From: Ectobacillus antri | GTDB taxonomy: Bacteria; Bacillota; Bacilli; Bacillales; Bacillaceae_G | Direction: 5' to 3' | DNA length: 64,000 nucleotides | NCBI RefSeq assembly: GCF_003852715.1 | Contig: NZ_RIAV01000013.1 | Coordinates: 1 to 64,000 of the forward strand | Shown here: piece by piece, positions 1 to 7,695 of the stretch | Numbering within the stretch: the stretch's first letter is position 1 | Layout: the number at the start of each line of letters is the position of its first letter | The notes under the pieces: model-generated | Database searches by the model: none | The model's input: the letters and a program-made list of their open reading frames with translations, nothing else | Told to the model about the DNA's origin: nothing | Made by a program: the position numbers and the translations under genes

Positions 1-51
<51 letters not shown>

Positions 52-139
52 AGTGTTTGTCTAGCTAAAATAAATGTTGACGTTTTGTACTTCGTTCAGT
101 TTTCAAAGAACTAACTTATTACTCTGAAGCGACTTTTGT

Positions 140-169
140 ATAATATCATTTCTCAATTTGTCTTGTCAA
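140..169 (-). promoter_or_regulatory. rrn proximal promoter (P2-like)
   Basis: Read on the minus strand: a perfect -35 TTGACA (164-169), an 18-bp spacer and -10 TATTAT (140-145), about 90 bp before the 16S 5' end. Bacillus rrn operons commonly carry tandem sigma-A promoters; this is the one closer to the gene. Confidence 0.7.
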
Positions 170-220
170 TATCTTTTTCAAAAGCTTTTTAGAGACAAGC
201 TTTATTGAGCAACGAAGATA

Positions 221-249
221 AATGTATCAGTTACCATAAAAAAAGTCAA
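221..249 (-). promoter_or_regulatory. rrn distal promoter (P1-like)
   Basis: Read on the minus strand: -35 TTGACT (244-249), a 17-bp spacer and -10 TACATT (221-226), about 80 bp upstream of the first rrn promoter. The tandem arrangement supports it; the -10 match is modest. Confidence 0.5.
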
Positions 250-418
250 CCCCATTCATTAATATTTTTTAATTACAGAATGGAGTCTTGGTAAAGCATT
301 ATGTTAGGAAAAATGAAAATACTATTACTAGCCTTTTACAACATTGCAACTATCCTTCTATTTCAATAAACATATGCTACACTAGCTGCAAAGAAACCAA
401 ATCAGGAGTGAGCGAATT

Positions 419-964
419 ATGATTAGAACCATTAAAGAAACTGATGCAAAAGCATTTTTAGAACTTTGTCAAACTATTGATAAAGAAACCCCAAACATGC
501 TCTATGAAGAAGGAGAACGTGTTTTAACTCTAGAAGAACAAAAGGAAATCATTAAACACTATTTACAGCAACCAAATTCAACAATATTAGTGGCAGAAAA
601 AGAAAGAAAGTTACTTGGCTATATTACTGCTACAGGCGAAACAGCGAATCGCACAAAACATACTGCATCGATTTCAGTCGGTGTTTTACAAACTTCAGCA
701 GGCATGGGCTTAGGAACACGACTATTTGAAAAACTTGAAAAATGGGCAAAGCAAGCCGGCATTATCCGACTTGAACTTTCTGTGTTGTCCAGTAATACTC
801 CAGCGATACGATTATATAGAAAGATGGGATTTAGAATTGAAGGTGCAAAAAAAGGGGCATGTATGATGGACGGTATTTTGTATGATGACTTTTTTATGTC
901 TAAACTACTAAAGTCTACACGATATGTAAAAAGACATAAACAACGACAAATTTCTATTTATTAA
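419..964 (+). CDS. GNAT family N-acetyltransferase
   Basis: 181 aa. The central block around residues 85-115 (SISVGVLQTSAGMGLGTRLF) is the GNAT motif A, with the Q-x-x-G-x-G-like acetyl-CoA pyrophosphate loop, followed by the conserved NTPAIRLYRKMGF motif B near residues 127-139. A good ribosome binding site (AGGAGTG, about 8 nt upstream) supports the ATG. GNAT enzymes transfer acetyl groups from acetyl-CoA to amines; the substrate cannot be read from the sequence. It stands alone between the rrn promoter region and the convergent pst operon, with which it shares a bidirectional terminator. The last ~15 residues (RYVKRHKQRQ...) are basic and extend past the GNAT fold. Confidence 0.85.
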   Translation: MIRTIKETDAKAFLELCQTIDKETPNMLYEEGERVLTLEEQKEIIKHYLQQPNSTILVAEKERKLLGYITATGETANRTKHTASISVGVLQTSAGMGLGTRLFEKLEKWAKQAGIIRLELSVLSSNTPAIRLYRKMGFRIEGAKKGACMMDGILYDDFFMSKLLKSTRYVKRHKQRQISIY

Positions 965-993
965 TACACTTAGATATCTCACACTCTTGTCGC

Positions 994-1033
994 AAATAAA
1001 GGCGCTACACCTAGATGTATAGCGCCTTTATTT
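994..1033. terminator. Bidirectional terminator between GNAT gene and pstA
   Basis: A 14-bp inverted repeat, AAATAAAGGCGCTA (994-1007) against TAGCGCCTTTATTT (1020-1033), sits exactly between two convergent genes. A and T tracts at both ends let it work in both directions. Confidence 0.85.
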
Positions 1034-1034
1034 A

Positions 1035-1946
1035 TTATGCTGTTTTTGTTTTACGTTTACGTACTTTTGTTCCTGATAGATATTTGTGTAGTACACTAGC
1101 CCCAAAGCGAGCTATTACGTTAAACACAAGAACCATAATGATAAGGATTGCTGCTGATTTTGTGGCAATTATTTTGGCATCCGGTACAATTCCTTCTGAA
1201 TTCAACTTCCAAATATGAACCGCTAAAGTTTCCGCAGGTCGGAATGGGTTTAGTGGATGCATAGGACTGGATAAATCAGCTGCAGCATTTAAAAATGGAG
1301 TTGTAAGACCCGCCGTATAAATTAATGCCGCTGCTTCACCGAAAATTCTTCCGGCAGCCAAAATGATACCTGTAATAATTTGCGGCAAAGCAGAAGGAAG
1401 ACTTACTCTTACTAATGTTTGCCACTTTGTAGCCCCAAGACCAAGACTGGCTTCTTTTACATTTGCTGGAACTTCTGTAATTGCATTCTCACATACACGT
1501 GTTAATCCCGGCAAATTTAGAATTGTTAAGGCTAATGCTCCTCCAATGAGCGTATAACCCCATCCTGTCAGAGTAACAAACACTAATAAACCGAATAAAC
1601 CAACAACAATAGAAGGAAGAGAAGCCATCGTTTCAATACATAAACGAACAAAATTTAAAAATCTTCCTTTTTTTGCATACTCCGCTAAATAGATACCTGC
1701 CCCTAAACCTAGCGGCACTGAAATAATTAATGTTAAGAACAACATATAAAAAGAGTTATACAATTGAGGACCAATTCCGCCTCCCGGTCTTGTATTACTC
1801 GGGCGACCAGTTAGGAATTCCATATCCCAAAAGCCCCAACCTTTTGCTATGATTTCATATACTAAGAAAAGCAGCAACGCTACAATAAGTCCAGCAATCG
1901 CATAAAAAATTCCGGTCCATATACTATTTACTGTTCTTGCATTCAT
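1035..1946 (-). CDS. pstA: Phosphate ABC transporter permease PstA
   Basis: 303 aa integral membrane permease with about six transmembrane segments. The EAA loop is visible near residues 160-185 (VKEASLGLGATKWQTLVRVSLPSALPQIITGI), the contact site for an ATPase. The N-terminal motif GPQLYNSFYML and the GLGAGIYLAEYA block are typical of PstA rather than PstC. It starts 2 bp after pstC stops, so the two are translationally coupled. It forms the membrane channel of the PstSCAB high-affinity phosphate importer with PstC. Unusually it is the last gene of the operon: a strong bidirectional terminator follows and no pstB ATPase is present in this window. Confidence 0.93.
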   Translation of the reverse strand: MNARTVNSIWTGIFYAIAGLIVALLLFLVYEIIAKGWGFWDMEFLTGRPSNTRPGGGIGPQLYNSFYMLFLTLIISVPLGLGAGIYLAEYAKKGRFLNFVRLCIETMASLPSIVVGLFGLLVFVTLTGWGYTLIGGALALTILNLPGLTRVCENAITEVPANVKEASLGLGATKWQTLVRVSLPSALPQIITGIILAAGRIFGEAAALIYTAGLTTPFLNAAADLSSPMHPLNPFRPAETLAVHIWKLNSEGIVPDAKIIATKSAAILIIMVLVFNVIARFGASVLHKYLSGTKVRKRKTKTA

Positions 1947-1948
1947 AA

Positions 1949-2842
1949 TTAACGGTCACCTCTTTGCCCAATTGCTCTAATTACAATAATGAATAAGAAG
2001 GAGATTATTAGCAGGATCATAGCTAATGTCCACAATGCATTGTTCCAAGCAGTACCGTTTAGCGTATTGGACATATCCATTGTTAAAATACCTGTTAAAG
2101 TAGATGTAGGACTATACAGCCCTTCCGGTAATTTAACTGTGTTACCAATAACCATTTGCACCGCTAGGGCTTCACCGAACGCTCGGGCTAGACCTAAAAC
2201 AATACCTGTCATGATACCAGTTTTAGCTGCCGGTACAATAACACGACTAATCGCTTGCCATTTTGTTGAACCTAGTCCGTAAGAAGCCTCTAAGTATTCA
2301 AACGGCACAGCGCGAATAGAATCAGATGCAATACTTGCGATAGTTGGCAAAATCATAATACTTAAGACCACAATACCTGCAATTAAACTAAACCCTACTC
2401 CTCCATAAGCATTGCGTAGCAGAGGGACCAAAATTGTAACACCTAACAAACCATATACAACAGAAGGAATACCTACTAAAAGTTCAAGGACCGGTTTTAA
2501 TACTCTATTGCCAAATTTAGGTGAAATTAAATTCATAAAAACCGCAAGAGCGATAGCAATAGGAGCACTAATTAAAACAGCTCCCAAAGACACTAAAGTA
2601 GAACCTACAATAAAAATAAGAGCACCAAATGCCGGTGTGTCGCTGTTAGGAGACCATTTGGTCGATGTAAGCATTTCTACGACAGAAATACCAGTTTGTG
2701 TAAAAGATTGAATTCCCTTTCCGCAAATGAATGCGATGATAGCCAAGGTTGTAAGTACAATTAAGAATCCGCAAGCTGTTACAAGCGTTCTTCCTATATA
2801 CTCACTTTTTACGTAGTTTATTTGTTTCTTCCCCTTCATCAC
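1949..2842 (-). CDS. pstC: Phosphate ABC transporter permease PstC
   Basis: 297 aa, first of the two membrane permeases of the phosphate importer. It contains FGALIFIVGSTLVSLGAVLISAPIA-type PstC sequence, the ELLVGIPSVVYGLLG segment, and an EAA loop (LEASYGLGSTKWQAISRVIVPAAKTGI, about residues 180-207). About six transmembrane helices. A PstC-specific feature is the long periplasmic-side loop WSPNSDTPAFGAL after the first helix. It lies 69 bp downstream of pstS across a hairpin that probably reduces read-through, so less permease than binding protein would be made. Confidence 0.93.
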   Translation of the reverse strand: MMKGKKQINYVKSEYIGRTLVTACGFLIVLTTLAIIAFICGKGIQSFTQTGISVVEMLTSTKWSPNSDTPAFGALIFIVGSTLVSLGAVLISAPIAIALAVFMNLISPKFGNRVLKPVLELLVGIPSVVYGLLGVTILVPLLRNAYGGVGFSLIAGIVVLSIMILPTIASIASDSIRAVPFEYLEASYGLGSTKWQAISRVIVPAAKTGIMTGIVLGLARAFGEALAVQMVIGNTVKLPEGLYSPTSTLTGILTMDMSNTLNGTAWNNALWTLAMILLIISFLFIIVIRAIGQRGDR

Positions 2843-2870
2843 TGAATCACCTTACCTAATAGAATGAAAT

Positions 2871-2901
2871 GAACAAGACTGGCTTGGCAGCCAGCCTGTT
2901 C
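2871..2901 (-). terminator. Intercistronic hairpin between pstS and pstC
   Basis: An imperfect inverted repeat (GAACAAGACTGGC against GCCAGCCTGTTC with a small bulge) lies just after the pstS stop. There is no strong T tract, so it is more likely an attenuator or a stabiliser of the pstS message than a full terminator. It would favour higher expression of the binding protein. Confidence 0.55.
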
Positions 2902-2911
2902 CAAACTTACA

Positions 2912-3796
2912 TTATTTGTTTAATTTCGTCATTGGGATGTATCCCATTTCCTCTACAGTCTTCTCGAAATCTTTACCTTTAATGTAGTCAATGTAAGCTT
3001 TAACAGCATCTTTCGCTTCGCCTTTTGTTACCATGTATTGGTATGCCCAGAACGGATACTTACCAGCAGCGATATCAGCAGTTGTTGGACTTGCATTTTC
3101 AATTTTAACTGTTTTTAAAGCACCCTTTTTATCGCCTACCATATAAGACATTGCAAGGTAGCTTACAGAACCAGGAGTAGAGTTGATTGCTTGTTCAACA
3201 GCACCGTTGGAATCTTGCGTTGTACCAATTGCATCGTTAGCTTTCGTACCTTTTAAGATTGTTTTCTCGAAAGTTGCACGTGTACCAGAAGAAGCTGGGC
3301 GGTTAATTACGTTAATTTTTTCATCTTTACCACCAACTTCTTTCCAGTTTGTTATTTTACCGGAGAAAATATCTTGAATTTGTTGCAAAGTTAAGTTTGT
3401 TACTGTCACATCTTTGTTTACTACTATACCAAATGCGATACCAGCAACTTTATTATCAACAAGCTCTTTTGCTTTTTCAGCGTCTAATTTTTCAGCAGCA
3501 GGAATATCAGAGTTACCGATTTGAACAGCACCTGAAGCTACTTGGTTAATACCTGTTCCACTTCCGCCACCTTGTACTGTGATAGAAACGTTAGGATTTT
3601 CACCCATGAATGCAGATGCAGCCTCTTCAGCAAGTGGTTGTAACGCTGTAGATCCAGCAGCAGCGATTGTACCGGAAAGTTCTTGCTTAGGTTCTTTGTT
3701 TGTGTCAGTTGCTGTGTCTTCTGACTTACCACAAGCAGCAAGCGCTCCTGTAATCATGAATGCAGCAAGAGTGAACTTAAAACCTTTTTTAATCAT
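2912..3796 (-). CDS. pstS: Phosphate-binding lipoprotein PstS
   Basis: 294 aa. A lipoprotein signal peptide ends in the lipobox GALAACGKS (Cys about residue 21), so the mature protein is anchored outside the membrane. Phosphate-binding motifs include AAGSTALQPL near the start of the mature part, GGGSGTGINQVASGAVQIGNSD, and NRPASSGTRATFEK, all characteristic of the PstS family. The start at 3796 (MIKKGFKF) is preferred over an in-frame ATG 12 codons upstream because GGGGG lies 8-9 nt before it. It delivers phosphate to PstC/PstA. Pho-regulon control is expected for the family, but I could not identify a convincing set of PhoP half-sites upstream. Confidence 0.94.
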   Translation of the reverse strand: MIKKGFKFTLAAFMITGALAACGKSEDTATDTNKEPKQELSGTIAAAGSTALQPLAEEAASAFMGENPNVSITVQGGGSGTGINQVASGAVQIGNSDIPAAEKLDAEKAKELVDNKVAGIAFGIVVNKDVTVTNLTLQQIQDIFSGKITNWKEVGGKDEKINVINRPASSGTRATFEKTILKGTKANDAIGTTQDSNGAVEQAINSTPGSVSYLAMSYMVGDKKGALKTVKIENASPTTADIAAGKYPFWAYQYMVTKGEAKDAVKAYIDYIKGKDFEKTVEEMGYIPMTKLNK

Positions 3797-4072
3797 TTTT
3801 GTACCCCCATATAATTTTAGGTTTTCTATCAACGTTTTGCTGTGCCTGTCCTAGGCACAAATACATTGTACGGCACTAATATTGTGTTAGTGTTAAGCGT
3901 TTTTTAATTTTAAGTAAAGGAGGAATTCTTATTTATCTTTTTCATTCATGTCTAGTTTTATTCTCTCTAAAGGTTGATTTTATAACACTTTTTTAGAATC
4001 CTTCTTTTAATTACTCTGTTAAAAATGAATTAGATAAAATTGAATTCTCCACTTTGTAAATTTAATGTAAAT

Positions 4073-5074
4073 GAGCGTGTCGCAAAACTCATCTTCATGC
4101 AGAAAATGTGCATAAAAAAGTCCGCTTCCTAACACTCTATGATAGACACCAATCCAACATAGAAAAGAAGACGGACTATCATTATGGTGACCCAAAATGT
4201 TTATACACATACGCATGTTTTACAAACTTTCTTTCATTACATTGACAGCCTTACTCTCACAGAAACCGTTCGGAACACAGGACGGCCTTCTCTGTGCCGA
4301 AAAACATTCTTGAAAAGCTTCTTTCTCAAAACATACTTCCGATTGGATTCGTTGCGAAAACTGGTCCGCTATCTGCGAGAATTTCCTTATTTCCAACATC
4401 TCTGCGGCTTTCCCACTCTTCCTCATCTTGCCACGTTTGCCCGAGTAGCAACCTAGTTTCGGGAGGAAGGATACGAGGAGATTCATACGGAAACGCTGCA
4501 TCGCTTAGGACTTCAGCACGGCATGCTAGCCGTCATTGACAGTACAGCTCTGAGAAGCAGTCTCCATGATTCACAAGCTACCTATGGAAAGTCTACCCGT
4601 CTTCACATGTTCAAAGGCTACAAGCTTCATTTGTATACATCTATCGAAGGGGTTGCACTCACGTATGCTTTTGTTCCGGCAAACCTTCATGACAGTGCCA
4701 TTATCCCAGCGTTGCTTCGTACTTCTGAAAATCTTGGTCTAGAAGTTGCCTGTGTACTTGGCGATGCTGCCTATGACAGTCGCGAAATTCGAGAAACAGC
4801 TGACTCATTAGGGATTCAGATGCTAACAGCGATTAACAAACGAAATGGTGTGAGAAAAGATGGATACGGCCGCGTGATGTCAGATTTCTTACAAACAGCG
4901 ATGGGTGTAGCCATTTTCAACCTACGAAATCAGATTGAACGCTTGTTTCATACTTTAAAAGATAAAGGGCTAGAAGGTCCCCGTATGTTTGGGTATAATC
5001 GGTATCATTTTCATGTTCAGTTTATCTTGCTTATGCATAATATTGGATATTCATCGTAGTTTTGCGACACGCTC
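4073..5074. mobile_element. Insertion sequence, ~1.0 kb, IS4/IS5-type DDE transposase
   Basis: The element is bounded by perfect 16-bp inverted repeats, GAGCGTGTCGCAAAAC at 4073-4088 and its reverse complement at 5059-5074. The flanking bases TAAAT occur on both sides (4068-4072 and 5075-5079), consistent with a 5-bp target duplication, although part of it could be chance in AT-rich DNA. Length (1002 bp), one transposase gene and the terminal repeats fit the IS4/IS5 superfamily; I cannot name the exact IS. It lies between the pst promoter region and feoA. The only transposase gene carries an internal stop codon, so this copy is probably not autonomous. Confidence 0.9.
4184..5059 (+). pseudogene. 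IS4/IS5-superfamily transposase with an in-frame amber codon
   Basis: One continuous reading frame of 291 codons is interrupted by a single TAG at 4454-4456. Upstream of it the frame encodes the N-terminal helical part (residues 1-90); downstream it reads FREEGYEEIHTETLHRLG and then the DDE core. The catalytic residues are visible: D in IDSTALRSS, D in LGDAAYDS, and E in NLRNQIERLFHTLKDK. The stop falls where related proteins would be expected to have Trp, so a TGG to TAG change is the simplest explanation. A product could come only from read-through or from re-initiation at 4523, which would still carry all three acidic residues. Confidence 0.85.
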
Positions 5075-5160
5075 TAAATAAATCAATCTTTTAAAACTGA
5101 TGCAAACTCACATTATTTAAATTTCACATACATTCTTAATGAGATGTTGCATATTTAGAA

Positions 5161-5189
5161 TTGACACATCCAACACTTCTTCATAAGAT
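5161..5189 (+). promoter_or_regulatory. Likely feo promoter
   Basis: TTGACA at 5161-5166, a 17-bp spacer and TAAGAT at 5184-5189, about 70 bp before feoA. It lies downstream of the IS right end (5074), so the IS does not interrupt it, but any operator further upstream may have been displaced. No clear Fur box is visible between the IS and feoA. Confidence 0.5.
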
Positions 5190-5257
5190 ATAAATAGATT
5201 TTTACCTAAACCAACTTTTTTGATAAAAACCTAAAAAAAGAGAGAGGGGAAATTTTC

Positions 5258-5512
5258 GTGAAACACATCAAACCACTCTCCGATTTTCAAATAGGAGAGA
5301 TAGTATTAATAGAAGCAATTGAATTAGAAGGAACCATGAAGCGTCGCTTGCTAGATCTTGGCTTTATTCCAGGAGGAGTAGTCAAAGTATTACAAAAAAG
5401 TCCATTAGGAGATCCTGTTGCCTATCAAGTAAGTAATACCACCATTGCTCTTCGCAAGCAAGAAAGTACCCGCATCATGGCTAGTTTAACGGAAGGTGAT
5501 CACGATGAATAA
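5258..5512 (+). CDS. feoA: Ferrous iron transport protein FeoA
   Basis: 84 aa, a single SH3-like FeoA domain. The diagnostic segment MKRRLLDLGFIPGGVVKVLQKSPLGDPVAYQV spans about residues 27-58. FeoA is a small cytoplasmic partner of the FeoB iron channel. Translation starts at a GTG with AGAGAGGGGA about 9 nt upstream. Its end overlaps the start of the FeoB GTPase gene by 8 bp, so the two are coupled. First gene of a three-gene feo operon. Confidence 0.93.
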   Translation: MKHIKPLSDFQIGEIVLIEAIELEGTMKRRLLDLGFIPGGVVKVLQKSPLGDPVAYQVSNTTIALRKQESTRIMASLTEGDHDE

Positions 5513-6239
5513 CTATCGAATTGCATTAGCGGGAAATCCTAATACAGGGAAAAGTACATTGTTCAATACCCTAACAGGAATGCGTCAGCATACAGGAAAT
5601 TGGACTGGTAAAACCGTGGCAAAAGCTGAAGGAGAATATGAATTTAATCACAAAACCTATACCATTATTGATTTACCAGGCACGTATTCTCTCTATTCTA
5701 ATTCTACAGACGAAGAAGTAGCACGAGATTACATCATTTTTGATAAACCTGATGTCACAGTAGTCGTAATAGATGCTACTTCAATGGAAAGAAACCTGAA
5801 CCTGGCATTGCAGGTTATGGAAATGACAGAAAAAGTTGTTGTTTGCATCAACTTGATTGATGAGGCAAAGAAAAAAGGAATTACTATAGATGAGAACAAA
5901 CTAGCAAGAAAACTGGGTGTTCCGGTGGTTAAAATTTCTGCTCGCAACAAATTAGGCATTTCCAAACTTCAGGCTGCCATTGAAGCTGTCGCTGCAGGAG
6001 AAATTACAACTGCTCCTTACCAAGTGCGATATAATGCTGAAATTGAGTCGATGGTAAGTGTGCTGCAACCGGAAGTTGAACAATTATTAGGAACACAATA
6101 TCCATCAAGATGGATTGCTTTACGGTTATTGGATGGCGATACAGGTTTTCTAAAAGCACTACAGGCAAGAGGATATAACAAGAGAGAGGAGGTACGTATA
6201 CCATGCAAAGAAACCACATCGGTTCATTCGACTCTATAG
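5505..6239 (+). CDS. feoB: FeoB, separate N-terminal GTPase subunit
   Basis: 244 aa if started at the ATG at 5505, which has GGAAGGTG just upstream; an alternative GTG lies 9 bp earlier. It contains the complete G domain of FeoB: G1 GNPNTGKST, the switch-I region with TGNWTGKTV, G3 DLPG, G4 NLID and G5 SARN. A helical GDI-like region follows (about residues 175-240). No membrane segments. The frame ends with a short unrelated tail (KETTSVHSTL) because the second half of FeoB begins inside it in another frame. It is expected to couple GTP binding to Fe2+ passage through the membrane half encoded next. Confidence 0.88.
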   Translation: MNNYRIALAGNPNTGKSTLFNTLTGMRQHTGNWTGKTVAKAEGEYEFNHKTYTIIDLPGTYSLYSNSTDEEVARDYIIFDKPDVTVVVIDATSMERNLNLALQVMEMTEKVVVCINLIDEAKKKGITIDENKLARKLGVPVVKISARNKLGISKLQAAIEAVAAGEITTAPYQVRYNAEIESMVSVLQPEVEQLLGTQYPSRWIALRLLDGDTGFLKALQARGYNKREEVRIPCKETTSVHSTL

Positions 6240-7594
6240 TAGAAAAAGCAAAAGCTTTAAACAAGGAAGACATCCGTGACAATCTTGTAGTTGGCATCTA
6301 TCAATCCTCCAGGGAGTTATGCCTTGATGCTGTAACGTATACAAACAAAAGCAAATTGGAGCGCTCTGAAAAGTTAGATAAGCTGTTTACATCTCCTATC
6401 TGGGGCTTTCCAATTATGCTTGGTATTTTATCTATCATTTTTTATATTACTATTGCCGGCGCTAATATTCCGTCCTCAATGATTGCTGACGGATTCAGTT
6501 GGGCTGAGGGACATATAACATATATGTTTAAAGCTCTTCATGCCCCGGATTGGTTACACGGTATTCTAGTTCTCGGTTTATTCAGGGGAACAGGGTGGGT
6601 CATCAGCGTTATGCTCCCTCCTATGGCGATTTTCTTTCCGGTATTCGCGTTATTAGAGAACTACGGCTATTTACCACGCGTTGCTTTTAATATGGATCGC
6701 TTATTTAAAAAGGCAGGTGCACATGGTAAACAATCTTTAACGATGGCGATGGGGTTTGGGTGTAATGCCGCCGCTATAATGTCTACCAGAATTATAGAAT
6801 CACCGCGCGAACGTATGCTTGCAATTTTAACAAATAACTTTGTACCTTGTAACGGAAGATGGCCAACACTTATTTTATTAGCTTCTTTATTTATGGCTGC
6901 TGACTTCACAGGAGGAATTCGCACTTTTGTAACGGCGGCTGTTGTAGTCGGAATGGTAGTCATCGGTATTGCAGTAACATTACTCGTATCATTTATACTT
7001 TCAAAAACGGCGCTCAAAGGAGTACCTACCCACTACACATTGGAGCTTCCTCCATATCGAAAACCAAGGATTTGGGAAACCGTTGTACGGGCGACATTGG
7101 ATAAATCGCTGTTTGTGTTGAAACGAGCGGTATTAGTTGCTGCACCAGCTGCTGTACTTACATGGATTTTAGCTAATGTGTATGTCACAGATAAAAGTAT
7201 TCTCATGCATTTTGTCCAATTTCTTGATCCATTCGCTAAACTCCTTGGTCTCGATGGCTATATTTTAGCTGCATTTATTATCGGACTGCCCGCAAATGAA
7301 ATTGTAGTTCCTGTATTACTGATGGCTTATTTGTCCACCGGTTCTTTAACTGAGTTGGAAAGCATGACCGAGTTGAAAAAACTCTTCCTAGCAAACGGTT
7401 GGACTTGGTTGACTGCTTTAAATATGATGCTGTTCTCGTTGCTCCATTTCCCATGTGGCACAACACTCTTCAATATTTATAAAGAAACCAAAAGTAAAAA
7501 GTGGACATTTTTATCCTTTGCAATCCCAACAGCAATTGCAATTGGTGTAACTTTTATGGTTACCCAGCTTGTTTACTTTTTTGATCTCCTGTAA
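6203..7594 (+). CDS. feoB: FeoB, separate membrane transport subunit
   Basis: 463 aa. It begins with the linker that in one-piece FeoB follows the G domain, then SPIWGFPIMLGILSIIFYITI, the first membrane helix. Two Gate domains are visible: GWVISVMLPPMAIFFPVFALLENYGYLPRVAF with GFGCNAAAIMSTRIIESPRERMLAILTNNFVPCNGRWP, and later the GLPANEIVVPVLLMAYL segment. The conserved Gate cysteines (GCN and PCNGR) are present. A strong Shine-Dalgarno GAGGAGGT lies about 10 nt before the ATG, and the gene overlaps the GTPase gene by 37 bp in a different frame, so this looks like a true two-gene FeoB rather than a recent frameshift. Confidence 0.88.
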   Translation: MQRNHIGSFDSIVEKAKALNKEDIRDNLVVGIYQSSRELCLDAVTYTNKSKLERSEKLDKLFTSPIWGFPIMLGILSIIFYITIAGANIPSSMIADGFSWAEGHITYMFKALHAPDWLHGILVLGLFRGTGWVISVMLPPMAIFFPVFALLENYGYLPRVAFNMDRLFKKAGAHGKQSLTMAMGFGCNAAAIMSTRIIESPRERMLAILTNNFVPCNGRWPTLILLASLFMAADFTGGIRTFVTAAVVVGMVVIGIAVTLLVSFILSKTALKGVPTHYTLELPPYRKPRIWETVVRATLDKSLFVLKRAVLVAAPAAVLTWILANVYVTDKSILMHFVQFLDPFAKLLGLDGYILAAFIIGLPANEIVVPVLLMAYLSTGSLTELESMTELKKLFLANGWTWLTALNMMLFSLLHFPCGTTLFNIYKETKSKKWTFLSFAIPTAIAIGVTFMVTQLVYFFDLL

Positions 7595-7622
7595 GAAGCC
7601 TAGAAATAGGCTTCTTTTTTTC
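7593..7622 (+). terminator. feo operon terminator
   Basis: A perfect 10-bp stem AAGAAGCCTA/TAGGCTTCTT with a GAAA tetraloop (7603-7606) followed by seven or more T residues, directly after the feoB stop codon. Confidence 0.92.
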
Positions 7623-7632
7623 TTCAAAAAGA

Positions 7633-7648
7633 AGGAAAGCGTTTTCAA
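7633..7648. promoter_or_regulatory. Possible cre site upstream of phhA
   Basis: AGGAAAGCGTTTTCAA; the reverse complement matches the CcpA site WTGNAANCGNWWNCAW at all but one position. It lies 48 bp before the phhA start, a plausible place for carbon-catabolite control. The single mismatch keeps this tentative. Confidence 0.35.
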
Positions 7649-7695
7649 ATTTAGAATGTATATACGTGGTTATCACTAAAAAGGGGGCTGTTTCT

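Noticed and set aside
3797-3960. PhoP boxes upstream of pstS
   Set aside because: TTAACA-like hexamers are present but not at the 11-bp spacing expected for PhoP; a claim would be weak.
4294-4539. Alternative plus-strand frame within the IS
   Set aside because: It is a shadow frame. The transposase reads continuously in the frame of 4184-5059 apart from one TAG, so a programmed frameshift is not needed.
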